From the NCBI GenBank assembly GCA_035493895.1, contig DATJHM010000323.1, positions 1-23,945 on the forward strand: 23,945 bases of DNA, given 5' to 3'. The notes under the pieces are model-generated. The model searched no databases, was not told the DNA's origin, and saw only the letters and a program-made list of their open reading frames with translations. Position numbers and translations under genes: made by a program. Origin of the DNA: DATJHM01 sp035493895. GTDB taxonomy: Bacteria > Chloroflexota > Ktedonobacteria > Ktedonobacterales > Ktedonobacteraceae. How positions within the stretch are numbered: position 1 is the stretch's first letter; the number at the start of each line of letters is the position of its first letter. Shown piece after piece: positions 1-7,160 of the stretch.

Positions 1-64
1 AGCGCGTCACCAAAAAGATCACAACGCCCTATCATTTCACCTCTCACCATCTCGTGTAGCTCTG

Positions 65-124
65 GTGTAGGAACGTGTAGGGTCAAGATCCCGATCACAT
101 CCACCATTGTGTAGGATGTGTAGC
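65..124 (+). repeat. 60-bp direct repeat, copy A
   Basis: This copy aligns without gaps to 270-329. By eye about 51 of 60 positions match, including the shared blocks GTGTAGG, CGTGTAGGG, ATCACATCCAC and TTGTGTAGGAT. The two copies lie 205 bp apart in direct orientation. Each contains three or more GTGTAG hexamers. The function is unknown; it could be part of a larger array extending left of the window, or a cluster of regulator sites. Confidence 0.7.
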
Positions 125-269
125 ACTTTCACAATTTTTCAGAACGCATCACCCATTCGCCCGGGGAACACGTACCGGCACCGATTCGCGTCGCGCAAAG
201 GCAGAGGTAGGGATCGGGCTTCATGCCGATCCGCGTCCCCCCCGGCCATGTCGCTCAAACGCCGAGGTC

Positions 270-329
270 GTGTAGGCTCGTGTAGGGCCAGGATTCCCAT
301 CACATCCACTTTTGTGTAGGATATGTAGC
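270..329 (+). repeat. 60-bp direct repeat, copy B
   Basis: Second copy of the repeat at 65-124, offset by exactly 205 bp. Differences from copy A are scattered single substitutions, so the pair looks old or under site-wise constraint rather than freshly duplicated. It lies about 200 bp upstream of the SDR start codon. Confidence 0.7.
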
Positions 330-525
330 TTTTTCCTGACAATGTTTGCAACAGGGAGCAAAAAAGAAGTTGGGCAGATGTTTTGTTCCTGTCCTGCCCG
401 CGCTTCCATTGCTCAACGACAATTTTGTCATCATACACCAGTTTCTCGTACGTGTTATGCTAAGAAATGTGCTCAAGCTAGCGAGCATATTTTTTAAAGA
501 AGTGTAGCAAAGGAGAAACTCTGTT

Positions 526-1275
526 ATGGCTGGTTCATTGACAGGAAAAGTTGCCGTAATCACCGGGGCCTCATCGGGCATTGGCGAAGCGACCGCCATC
601 GCCCTGGCAGCTCAGGGAGCGTCCATTGTAGTCGCGGCTCGTCGTGAGGATCGTCTGAAATCGCTGGCAAAACGCATTACCGACCAGGGAGGCAAGGCCC
701 TGACGATTGTTGCCGATGTCGCCGACGAGGCGCAAGCCAACGAGATCATACACAAGGCTCATCAGGAGTTTGGGCGTGTAGATATTCTAATCAATAACGC
801 CGGTGTGATGCTCCTGGGGCTGATCGACGGTGCGAACACAGAGGATTGGCGTCGTATGATCAACGTCAACGTTCTGGGTATGCTCTATACCACGCATGCC
901 GCCTTGCCAATCATGAAGCAGCAGAAGAGTGGACATATTGTCAATATCTCTTCGGTTGCCGGGCGTCAGGCACGGGTTGGCGCAGGTGTCTACAACGTGA
1001 CCAAGTGGGGCGTCGGCGCTTTTTCAGAAGCGCTCCGTCAGGAAGTCACGTCCTACAATATTCGTGTCACGATCGTTGAGCCGGGAGCGGTGGCGACCGA
1101 ACTGATGGAGCATGTTACCGATCAGAAGGCGAAGCAGCAACAGAGCGAATGGCTCAAGCAGATCGAGCCACTGGAGAGCGAAGATATTGCCGCCGCCATC
1201 GCCTATGCTGTAACGCAGCCGCCGCGTGTCAATGTAAATGAAATGCTGATTCGTCCAACCCAGCAGGAGCGTTAA
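526..1275 (+). CDS. SDR-family NAD(P)-dependent oxidoreductase (classical, YdfG-like)
   Basis: A 249-aa classical short-chain dehydrogenase, a cytosolic NAD(P)(H)-dependent alcohol/carbonyl or hydroxy-acid oxidoreductase. The Rossmann glycine motif TGASSGIG is at residues 13-20 and NNAG at 90-93. The catalytic tetrad reads N114, S143, Y156 and K160 (YNVTK), with the PG motif at 186-187. Arginines 39-40 after the second beta strand favour NADPH, by family knowledge. The length is typical. The ATG is preceded by AGGAG at 511-515. The gene converges on the KDG kinase gene with only four bases between stops, so a shared sugar-acid role is possible but not shown. The substrate is not deducible from the sequence. 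Confidence 0.93.
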   Translation: MAGSLTGKVAVITGASSGIGEATAIALAAQGASIVVAARREDRLKSLAKRITDQGGKALTIVADVADEAQANEIIHKAHQEFGRVDILINNAGVMLLGLIDGANTEDWRRMINVNVLGMLYTTHAALPIMKQQKSGHIVNISSVAGRQARVGAGVYNVTKWGVGAFSEALRQEVTSYNIRVTIVEPGAVATELMEHVTDQKAKQQQSEWLKQIEPLESEDIAAAIAYAVTQPPRVNVNEMLIRPTQQER

Positions 1276-1279
1276 CTGC

Positions 1280-2278
1280 TTAGCGGAAACGTCGTCCCTT
1301 CTGACTTTGAAGCAGTGCTCTGACGTCATCTGGTGTGATAACCGCAATATCCCCGACGATGCAGCGCTTCAGTGCTGCCAGCGCATTGCCGAAGATCAGA
1401 GGGCCGATGTCATAAGCCTGCTGCATCTCCTGATAGAGCGGACCATTGAGGGAGGCATAGAGATAACCGGCAGCAAAAGCATCGCCCGAGCCAAAACGTA
1501 CATTGCCCTCTGTCGCGATGGCAGGAGCGTATACATACTCTCCGTTATGGAGATGCGCCGAGCCCTCGCTACCAAGAGTCAGTACCAGCGTTTTGTTCGT
1601 ATCCGTGCCTTTGAAGTGTTCCGCCATCTGACGCAGAATCTCTTCTGGCGTACCTGTAAAGCCCCAGATCTCGGCGGCATCGGCGCGGGCACAGAAAAGG
1701 ATATGGGCCTGACGGCAGGCATCTTCTAGCTGTCTTGCAGCCTCCTGGGTGGACCAGAGCCGGGCACGGTAGTTGACATCAAATGAGAGTGGAACCTGAC
1801 GCTCTCTGGCATATGCGAGAAAACGTCGAAATACCGCACGTGCATTTTCGCTCACTGCCGGTGTAATGCCTGTCAGGTGAAGCATGCGAGCCGTGTCGAC
1901 GACACGGTAATTGACCGCCTCAGGATCAATCAGGGCGCAGGCCGAGTTGGCCCGGTCATAATAGACCTGGACCCCCAACGGGGCGCTCCCCTCTTCAGCA
2001 TAGAATGTCCCTACGCGGCTCATATTCGCGCTCCAGATGACCTCGCTGGTGTCGATGCCATGACGTCTTAGCTCGGTTTCTACATGTCTTCCCATGGGGG
2101 TTGCTGGCAGTGCTGATAGCCAGCTCACGCGAACATGCAGGCGGGCAAGGCAGGCCAGCGTATTCGATTCCGAGCCTGCAACATGTACCTGTAGAAGCGG
2201 CGTTGTCTCAAGTCGGCTATCACCCGGGGCGGTGAGACGTAGCATCGTCTCCCCAAAGCTCACAATATCACCAGGCAT
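1280..2278 (-). CDS. kdgK: 2-keto-3-deoxygluconate (KDG) kinase, PfkB family
   Basis: A 332-aa PfkB/ribokinase-fold kinase that phosphorylates 2-dehydro-3-deoxygluconate to KDPG with ATP. Visible motifs are the N-terminal GETM at residues 9-12, the sugar-binding YYDRANSA at 107-114, FDVNYRARLW at 167-176, and the anion-hole/catalytic GSGDAFAAG at 263-271 with base D266. The usual DTxGAGD lead-in is altered to NVRFGSGD. The open frame extends 58 codons further upstream, but AGGGA lies 5 bases before the ATG at 2278 and the extension would run into the divergent aldolase start, so the shorter form is chosen. The divergent KDPG aldolase gene supports the substrate assignment. A related sugar-acid kinase remains possible. 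Confidence 0.88.
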   Translation of the reverse strand: MPGDIVSFGETMLRLTAPGDSRLETTPLLQVHVAGSESNTLACLARLHVRVSWLSALPATPMGRHVETELRRHGIDTSEVIWSANMSRVGTFYAEEGSAPLGVQVYYDRANSACALIDPEAVNYRVVDTARMLHLTGITPAVSENARAVFRRFLAYARERQVPLSFDVNYRARLWSTQEAARQLEDACRQAHILFCARADAAEIWGFTGTPEEILRQMAEHFKGTDTNKTLVLTLGSEGSAHLHNGEYVYAPAIATEGNVRFGSGDAFAAGYLYASLNGPLYQEMQQAYDIGPLIFGNALAALKRCIVGDIAVITPDDVRALLQSQKGRRFR

Positions 2279-2341
2279 ATACTTCCCTATATATGAAACT
2301 AAGAACAGGCCCATCCAACAGAGAGCCAGACAATCAATCAT

Positions 2342-2361
2342 GATATGGTATCCATCATATC
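2342..2361. promoter_or_regulatory. Nested dyad, candidate operator between kdgK and the aldolase gene
   Basis: GATATG (2342-2347) and CATATC (2356-2361) form an inverted repeat, and inside it ATGG-TAT-CCAT (2345-2355) forms a second dyad on the same centre. It lies between the two divergent start codons, where a regulator of the sugar-acid locus would be expected to bind. No regulator gene is in the window. The operator role is inferred. Confidence 0.4.
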
Positions 2362-2405
2362 GCGAAAGAGAAAGAGAAGGCAAACCGCAATGTGTCTCGG
2401 CAAGG

Positions 2406-2434
2406 TTTCTCTCTGTATCGTAGGAAGATATAAT
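2406..2434 (+). promoter_or_regulatory. Candidate promoter of the aldolase-larA genes
   Basis: A perfect -10 hexamer TATAAT lies at 2429-2434, about 40 bases before the chosen ATG. The -35 position 17 bp upstream (TTTCTC, 2406-2411) is poor, so activation or another spacing is possible. The nested dyad at 2342-2361 is just upstream. Confidence 0.4.
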
Positions 2435-2475
2435 AGGGTTATAGTTTATCAATATTGACGAAGGACAGAAAACGT

Positions 2476-3111
2476 ATGTCGGAGAAAGAACTCGCCGGAT
2501 TACAGCCGCGCAAGCCGATTGCTATTATTCGTCTGGACGATTTAACCTATGATCTGGAGATCTGTCGGGCTCTTCTGGCTGGCGGTATTACCGTGCTAGA
2601 ATTTACGCTTACGAATTCCCAGGCCATCAACAGCATTGAAAAGGCGCGTAACGAGTTCGCTGATAGCCTGTTTATCGGGGCGGGAACGGTGCTTGACGGA
2701 GCAATGGCCGAGGCGTCGATTCGGGCAGGCGCGCAATTTCTCGTCACGCCAACGCTCTTGCCGGAAGTTATTCAAGCCGGACTCAGCCACGATGTACCGG
2801 TAGTGTGCGGAGCCTTTACGCCGACGGAGATTTTGACTGCCTGGCGTCTGGGCGCATCTCTGGTGAAGGTATTCCCCGCCGGTCGTCTGGGTCCTGGCTA
2901 TCTTAAAGATGTGCTGGCTCCATTGCCAGCTATTCCCCTGGTTCCTACTGGTGGTGTCAACCTTGAGACCTGTGCAGCGTTCCTGTCTGCTGGCGCTTAT
3001 ACGGTTGCAATTGGTAGTCAACTGGTGAGTAAAGAGCTAGTAGAGAAAAAAGACTGGGCAACGCTTACTGCGCTTGCCAGGCGCTACATGGAGCTTTGCT
3101 CACAGGGGTGA
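2476..3111 (+). CDS. eda: KDPG/KHG aldolase (2-dehydro-3-deoxy-phosphogluconate aldolase)
   Basis: A 211-aa class I aldolase of the KDPG/KHG TIM-barrel family. It cleaves 2-keto-3-deoxy-6-phosphogluconate to pyruvate and glyceraldehyde 3-phosphate. Residues typical of the family are R19 (AIIRL), E42 (LEFTLTN), GAGTVL at 68-73, TP at 92-93, the Schiff-base lysine K131 in KVFPAG, and the phosphate-binding PTGGV at 157-161. The length is normal. A TTG at 2455 would add seven residues, but the ATG at 2476 has AAGGA about 10 bases upstream and gives a normal N-terminus. It diverges from kdgK and is followed by larA after 102 bases, forming a compact KDG-degrading locus. Confidence 0.92.
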   Translation: MSEKELAGLQPRKPIAIIRLDDLTYDLEICRALLAGGITVLEFTLTNSQAINSIEKARNEFADSLFIGAGTVLDGAMAEASIRAGAQFLVTPTLLPEVIQAGLSHDVPVVCGAFTPTEILTAWRLGASLVKVFPAGRLGPGYLKDVLAPLPAIPLVPTGGVNLETCAAFLSAGAYTVAIGSQLVSKELVEKKDWATLTALARRYMELCSQG

Positions 3112-3149
3112 ATATCAATTTTTTGTATTGCTATCATGTGATCGTAGGG

Positions 3150-3166
3150 GCGGGGCTTGTCTCCGC
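3150..3166 (+). repeat. Short GC-rich REP-like hairpin between eda and larA
   Basis: GCGGGG (3150-3155) pairs with CTCCGC (3161-3166) around CTTGT, with one G-U pair. The stretch begins GTAGGGGCGGGGCTTGT. Short GTAGGGGCGGGG-type hairpins recur between genes in Chloroflexota, to my recollection. It may be a degenerate repetitive extragenic palindrome or an mRNA-stabilising hairpin within the operon. Confidence 0.35.
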
Positions 3167-3213
3167 TCGCGCTGTATGTTTGTTCTGTCTTTTCAATAAT
3201 GAAGGATACTCTT

Positions 3214-4491
3214 ATGAAAATTGCTGTTCCCTATGGAAGTACACAGGTACCGTTGATATTGCCAGAGCAGACCACGGTTATTCGCTCACAACACACCACT
3301 CCTCTGGCCGACGAGCGTGCTACATTCCTCTCGGCGTTACAGACGCCGATTGCCAGCGAACCTCTTGCGCGCCGCGTTCGCGCTACCGATCGTGTGGCTA
3401 TTATCATCTCAGATATCACGCGCCCCACTCCCAACGAGCGGATGGTTCCCTGGTTGCTCGAAGAACTGGCCTTTGTGCCGCGTTCGCAGTTTGTCATTCT
3501 CAACGGAACCGGCTCACACCGTGCAAATACGCGGGAAGAGCTGATCAGGATGCTGGGCGAGGAGATTGTGGAGACGGTTGAGATCGTCAATCATGACTCC
3601 TTCGCCCCTGAAACGTTGTCTCAGGTTGGCTCTCTCACATCAGGAGCGCCTGTCTGGTTGAACAAACGCTATCTTGAGGCCGACTTCCGCATCGTCACTG
3701 GTTTTATCGAGCCACATTTCTTTGCCGGTTTCTCAGGTGGCCCGAAGGGAATTGTCCCGGGGCTGGCAGGCATCCAGACGATCCAGGCCCTGCACAATGC
3801 CCCCCTGATTGGTCATCCACGTTCAACCTGGGCCACGGTCGCCGGAAATCCAATTCAGGAAGGCATTCGCGAAGCGGTCGCATTCGCACCACCCGAGTTC
3901 CTGGTTAACGTTACGCTCGATCAGGAGCGGCATATCACAGGCGTCTATGCCGGAGATTATCTCGCAGCCTATACCGCCGGTTGCGAGCAGGTCGCGCTCA
4001 GTGCCACGAGGGCCGTCGAGGCCCCCTTCGATATTGTAATTACAAGCAATAACGGTTATCCGCTCGATCAAAATCTGTACCAGACCGTCAAGGGCATGAC
4101 CGCTGCCGCGCAGATTGTGCGTCCGGGCGGGGCCATCGTCGCGATTGCCGAATGTCGTGACGGATTGCCCGATCATGGAAACTACAAGCGCTTGCTCCAG
4201 ATGCGTGCATCGCCAGCCGAACTATTAACCATGATCAACGACCCGGCCTTCCAGATGAACGATCAGTGGCAGGTCCAGAAGCAGGTTCTGGTGCAACTGC
4301 AAGCCTCCGTCTACTTGCATTCTAGCCTGCCCGACGAAGTCGTCCTGGCCGCGAAGCTCGCGCCCGCGCCCGACCTCCAGGCCACCGTCGATATGCTGAT
4401 AGAACAATACGGCCCTCAGGCCCGTATTGCAGTGCTCCCGGAAGGTCCAGTAACCGTGCCCTACGTGACCGAGCTCGCAACGGCACGCTAA
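3214..4491 (+). CDS. larA: LarA-family nickel-pincer racemase/epimerase
   Basis: A 425-aa protein of the lactate racemase (LarA) family, cytosolic enzymes that racemise or epimerise 2-hydroxy acids with a covalently bound nickel-pincer nucleotide. Family signatures are SDITRPTP at 66-73, NGTGSHR at 97-103, IEPHFFAGFSGGPKGIVPG at 165-183, and LIGHPRST at 198-205. By analogy with Lactobacillus LarA, K178 would carry the cofactor and H102, H168 and H201 would be catalytic or metal-binding. ATG 3214 has AAGGA seven bases upstream; the frame opens earlier, inside the REP-like hairpin. Position after the aldolase suggests a sugar-acid (gluconate-type) 2-epimerase rather than lactate racemase. No larB, larC or larE maturation gene is present here. 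Confidence 0.85.
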   Translation: MKIAVPYGSTQVPLILPEQTTVIRSQHTTPLADERATFLSALQTPIASEPLARRVRATDRVAIIISDITRPTPNERMVPWLLEELAFVPRSQFVILNGTGSHRANTREELIRMLGEEIVETVEIVNHDSFAPETLSQVGSLTSGAPVWLNKRYLEADFRIVTGFIEPHFFAGFSGGPKGIVPGLAGIQTIQALHNAPLIGHPRSTWATVAGNPIQEGIREAVAFAPPEFLVNVTLDQERHITGVYAGDYLAAYTAGCEQVALSATRAVEAPFDIVITSNNGYPLDQNLYQTVKGMTAAAQIVRPGGAIVAIAECRDGLPDHGNYKRLLQMRASPAELLTMINDPAFQMNDQWQVQKQVLVQLQASVYLHSSLPDEVVLAAKLAPAPDLQATVDMLIEQYGPQARIAVLPEGPVTVPYVTELATAR

Positions 4492-4528
4492 ACAATTCGA
4501 TGCGCAAGTTTTTTCTCTAGCCCTTTCG

Positions 4529-4585
4529 TTTATGGTGTGATGCTAATTGCTAGCCACAGACTGGCAATTAGCATCACACCATAAA
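4529..4585. terminator. Perfect 22-bp inverted repeat between convergent genes
   Basis: Arms 4529-4550 and 4564-4585 are exact reverse complements over 22 bases, with a 13-base loop. It lies between the stops of larA (4491) and the TIR gene (4611), where a bidirectional terminator is expected. Neither side has a clear T tract, so it could instead be a small palindromic mobile or repeat element, or a 3'-end RNA stabiliser. The structure is seen directly; the role is inferred. Confidence 0.6.
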
Positions 4586-4610
4586 CTAACCTGTTGCCCC
4601 TTCTTTCCAG

Positions 4611-7160
4611 TCATACCTCATCTGTTTGCAGAAATAGGGCGACGTTCTTCTGTATTTTAAGTGTCTCTGGATGGTTATCTCCCAGTTGCACTTTATAAAT
4701 GGAGAGGGCACGTTGATATAACGGTTTTGCCGCGGCATATTTTCCCTGATCATAGTAGAGACAGGCCAGGTTATTAAGACTGAGAGCCGTATTGAGATGC
4801 TCGGTGCCAAACTGTCGCTCAAAGAGTTGCAAGACTTGTTGATATAATGGTTCCGCCTGCTCATACTTGCCCAGGCCCTCATAGAGATTAGCAAGATTGT
4901 TAAGACAGCTTATCGTAGTGGGGTGCTCGATTCCCAGTTGCCGTTCAAAGATCTGAAGGGCACGTTGATACAGTGGCTCTGCCTGTTCGTACTTGCCCTG
5001 ACTCTCGTAAATATTCGCCAGATTATCGAGGCAGCGAGCGGTATCAGGATGCTCAATGCCCAATTGTTGCTCAGAAATCTGGAGCGCTCGCTTGCATAAT
5101 GGTTCTGCCTGTTCATACTTGCCCAGATTCTCATAGAGACCAGCCAGATTGTTGAGCGTGCATGCTGTATTGGGATGCTCAGTGCCCAGGTGTTGCTCAG
5201 ATATTTGAAGGGCTCGTTGGTATAATAATTCTGCCTGTCCATACTTGCCCTGTTTGTTATAGAGGCCAGCCAGATTATTGAGGAGGGTAGCTGTGTCGGA
5301 AGTCTCAATTCCTAATATTTCCTCAGAGATAGCGAGGGCTCTCCGGAATAGTGGCTCAACTATAGCATACAATGCGTGGCGATACATGTATAGGCCTGCC
5401 CGATTCAATAAGTTTGCCGCTTCAATGAACATCAGCGAATAGCCTTCTATTAAAGTGGAACACACTTGTACCTGTGAAAGATAACGCTGGCATTGAGGCC
5501 ATAAAGCCACATTATCCGTATTAGACGGAAACAGATCGTTTACTGCTAGCAATACTTGTTTGGCCCATTGGGATTGCGTCTGCTGATCCATCTTATCGAT
5601 GAGCACAGCCTGTACAAGACGATGAATGCTGAGTGTTCCCGTTTCCTTAGATCGTTTCACCAAAGAAAACTTGAGCAAAGAGTCGATCATCTGGTCTAGA
5701 AGGAAGAGATCGGTGGCAGCCTCCCGGAGTGGTGAACTCCAACGTGAGGCAGCCTCCATAATGAGCTCTTCAAGGATTGCGTCTGGAGCGAGGAAGGCGC
5801 AGAGTTGTAGGAGTTGGGCGGCAGCAGTGTTCGCTTGTTCCACTCTCTGAAAAGCGAGCGACCACGTCGTTTCCACGGTAAGAGGATAGTTGGAGGATTC
5901 GACACCACGTCGTGCGAGAAGTTGCGTACGATGTGTCCGATACAATTCCAGATAGTGTGAGAGACTGCATTGGGTTTCCTCGATATAAGCCCCTGCCTGG
6001 TCAAGTGCGAGAGGGAGAGCATCAAGGTCACTTACAATATTACCTGCTTCATTCACATCCTCATCTGAGATCTGCTTGAGCACATCCTTATCTGAGGAGT
6101 TTGCCAGGCTATAGGCTCGGCGAAGAAGTAGACATGAACCCTCCAGGAGGCCCATCTTCTCTACTTCGATTGATGCAGCAATCGCGCTAACTGCATAGGC
6201 ACGGGTTGTCAATAGTGTATGGCCATTGCCAGTGTTTGGGAGAAAGTCGCGGACCAGCGAAATATCATCTGCATTATCAAAGATAAGGAGCCAGTGCTCA
6301 TGGCACTGTTCTAGCCAATGCTTAACGGCTGCGACTATTTTCTTTTGATCTGTCTCATCTTTCACCAGCAGTGACGGTAGCATCTCTGCAATATCGGCAA
6401 AACTGGAGATCAAAGTTTCCTCAGTAGCCGCATTGACCCAGAGTATCACCGCGTAGCTTTCACGATAACGATAAGCATATTCAATTGCGATCTGGGTTTT
6501 GCCTATACCGCCGAGTCCCTTGATTGCTTGTCGCTGTATGCATGCAGCAGCGTGTGTGTCCTTTGTATCGCTGTTCCCATCTTTTATCAGCTTCTCATGA
6601 AGTAGATTGATGAACTCCTCCCGGCCTGTAAAAAAATGATTGCGGGCATAGGGAATATTCCAGATAGTAGAAAATGAGTCAGACGATGTAGATTTAGAAG
6701 TATATATTAGTTCTTCGATGGTCTGGCGAATGCCTTGCGCAACATTAGTGAATGCCCTATTGCTACTGCTCCACTCGGTAACCGGTTTGCCGTTGCTTGG
6801 TAGCACCTTGAGTTTCTCAAACGGTGCGTCTTGATAATCAACAGAACTGAGCAAGATAGGAATGACGCGAGCTTTGCCAGTTTTTCCTTGCTGTAAAGCA
6901 TGCTGCATTTCTGTGCCGTAACAATAATCAGATGCCAGAAAGTTAGCACTGATAAGTAAGAGAATAACTGAGGCGCTGTTTATATGAGCATCAACATCTT
7001 GTGCCCAATTGGTACCAGGAAGAGGAAGGCGATTATGCCAGAGCGTGATTAATCCCCGTTGCTTGAGCAAGCCCAAATGCTTCTCTAGCTTTCGAAACAA
7101 TGCATCATCTTCATCAGCATAGGAGCAGAAGATTTCGATGGGAGTCAGAACATTGGACAA
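4611..7160 (-). CDS. TIR-NB-ARC-TPR (STAND NTPase) protein, candidate immune effector
   Basis: An 849-aa, NLR-like multidomain protein. The TIR domain spans about residues 7-150 (IEIFCSYADED), with ISANFLASDYCYGTEM around 70-85; E84 is the likely NADase glutamate. The NB-ARC ATPase spans about 175-520: Walker A GLGGIGKT at 215-222, Walker B LLIFDNADD at 291-299, TTR at 318-320, LPLAL at 382-386, and an MHD-like IHRLVQ at 512-517. At least five 42-residue kinesin-light-chain-type TPRs follow (about 622-831). The start is TTG with AAGGAG six bases upstream; a nearby ATG is out of frame. By family knowledge, a ligand sensed by the TPRs would trigger NB-ARC assembly and TIR activity, depleting NAD or making a signal. 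An anti-phage or regulated-death role is inferred. No signal peptide or membrane segment is seen. Confidence 0.9.
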   Translation of the reverse strand: MSNVLTPIEIFCSYADEDDALFRKLEKHLGLLKQRGLITLWHNRLPLPGTNWAQDVDAHINSASVILLLISANFLASDYCYGTEMQHALQQGKTGKARVIPILLSSVDYQDAPFEKLKVLPSNGKPVTEWSSSNRAFTNVAQGIRQTIEELIYTSKSTSSDSFSTIWNIPYARNHFFTGREEFINLLHEKLIKDGNSDTKDTHAAACIQRQAIKGLGGIGKTQIAIEYAYRYRESYAVILWVNAATEETLISSFADIAEMLPSLLVKDETDQKKIVAAVKHWLEQCHEHWLLIFDNADDISLVRDFLPNTGNGHTLLTTRAYAVSAIAASIEVEKMGLLEGSCLLLRRAYSLANSSDKDVLKQISDEDVNEAGNIVSDLDALPLALDQAGAYIEETQCSLSHYLELYRTHRTQLLARRGVESSNYPLTVETTWSLAFQRVEQANTAAAQLLQLCAFLAPDAILEELIMEAASRWSSPLREAATDLFLLDQMIDSLLKFSLVKRSKETGTLSIHRLVQAVLIDKMDQQTQSQWAKQVLLAVNDLFPSNTDNVALWPQCQRYLSQVQVCSTLIEGYSLMFIEAANLLNRAGLYMYRHALYAIVEPLFRRALAISEEILGIETSDTATLLNNLAGLYNKQGKYGQAELLYQRALQISEQHLGTEHPNTACTLNNLAGLYENLGKYEQAEPLCKRALQISEQQLGIEHPDTARCLDNLANIYESQGKYEQAEPLYQRALQIFERQLGIEHPTTISCLNNLANLYEGLGKYEQAEPLYQQVLQLFERQFGTEHLNTALSLNNLACLYYDQGKYAAAKPLYQRALSIYKVQLGDNHPETLKIQKNVALFLQTDEV
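4665..5297 (-). repeat. 126-bp tandem repeats encoding 42-residue TPR units
   Basis: Five consecutive units share an exact 42-codon period, each with the pattern LNNLAxLYxxxGKYxQAEPLY then RALQIxExQLGxEHP. Units start near residues 622, 664, 706, 748 and 790 of the TIR protein. DNA identity between central units is visibly high (for example GCCTGTTCATACTTGCCC recurs nearly unchanged), so copy number could change by recombination. Confidence 0.85.

Larger units (their letters stand above)
1..525. other. Non-coding region upstream of the SDR gene, rich in GTGTAG hexamers
   Basis: I see no convincing gene in this stretch. Short open frames exist on both strands but lack ribosome binding sites and have unstructured, arginine-rich translations. 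The notable content is nine GTGTAG hexamers on the plus strand (starting at 54, 65, 75, 109, 118, 270, 280, 314 and 502), a pair of 60-bp repeats, and a dyad at 211-232 (GGATCGG/CCGATCC around 8 bases). No clear sigma-70 promoter for the downstream SDR gene could be assigned. Confidence 0.6.

Noticed and set aside
107..319. 70-codon plus-strand reading frame between the two 60-bp repeats
   Set aside because: It has no ribosome binding site, its translation is Arg/Ser-rich with no motif, and both ends lie inside the repeats.
4586..5308. Alternative-frame readings across the TPR repeats
   Set aside because: These are periodic shadows of the 126-bp repeats in the TIR gene, with no start signals of their own.
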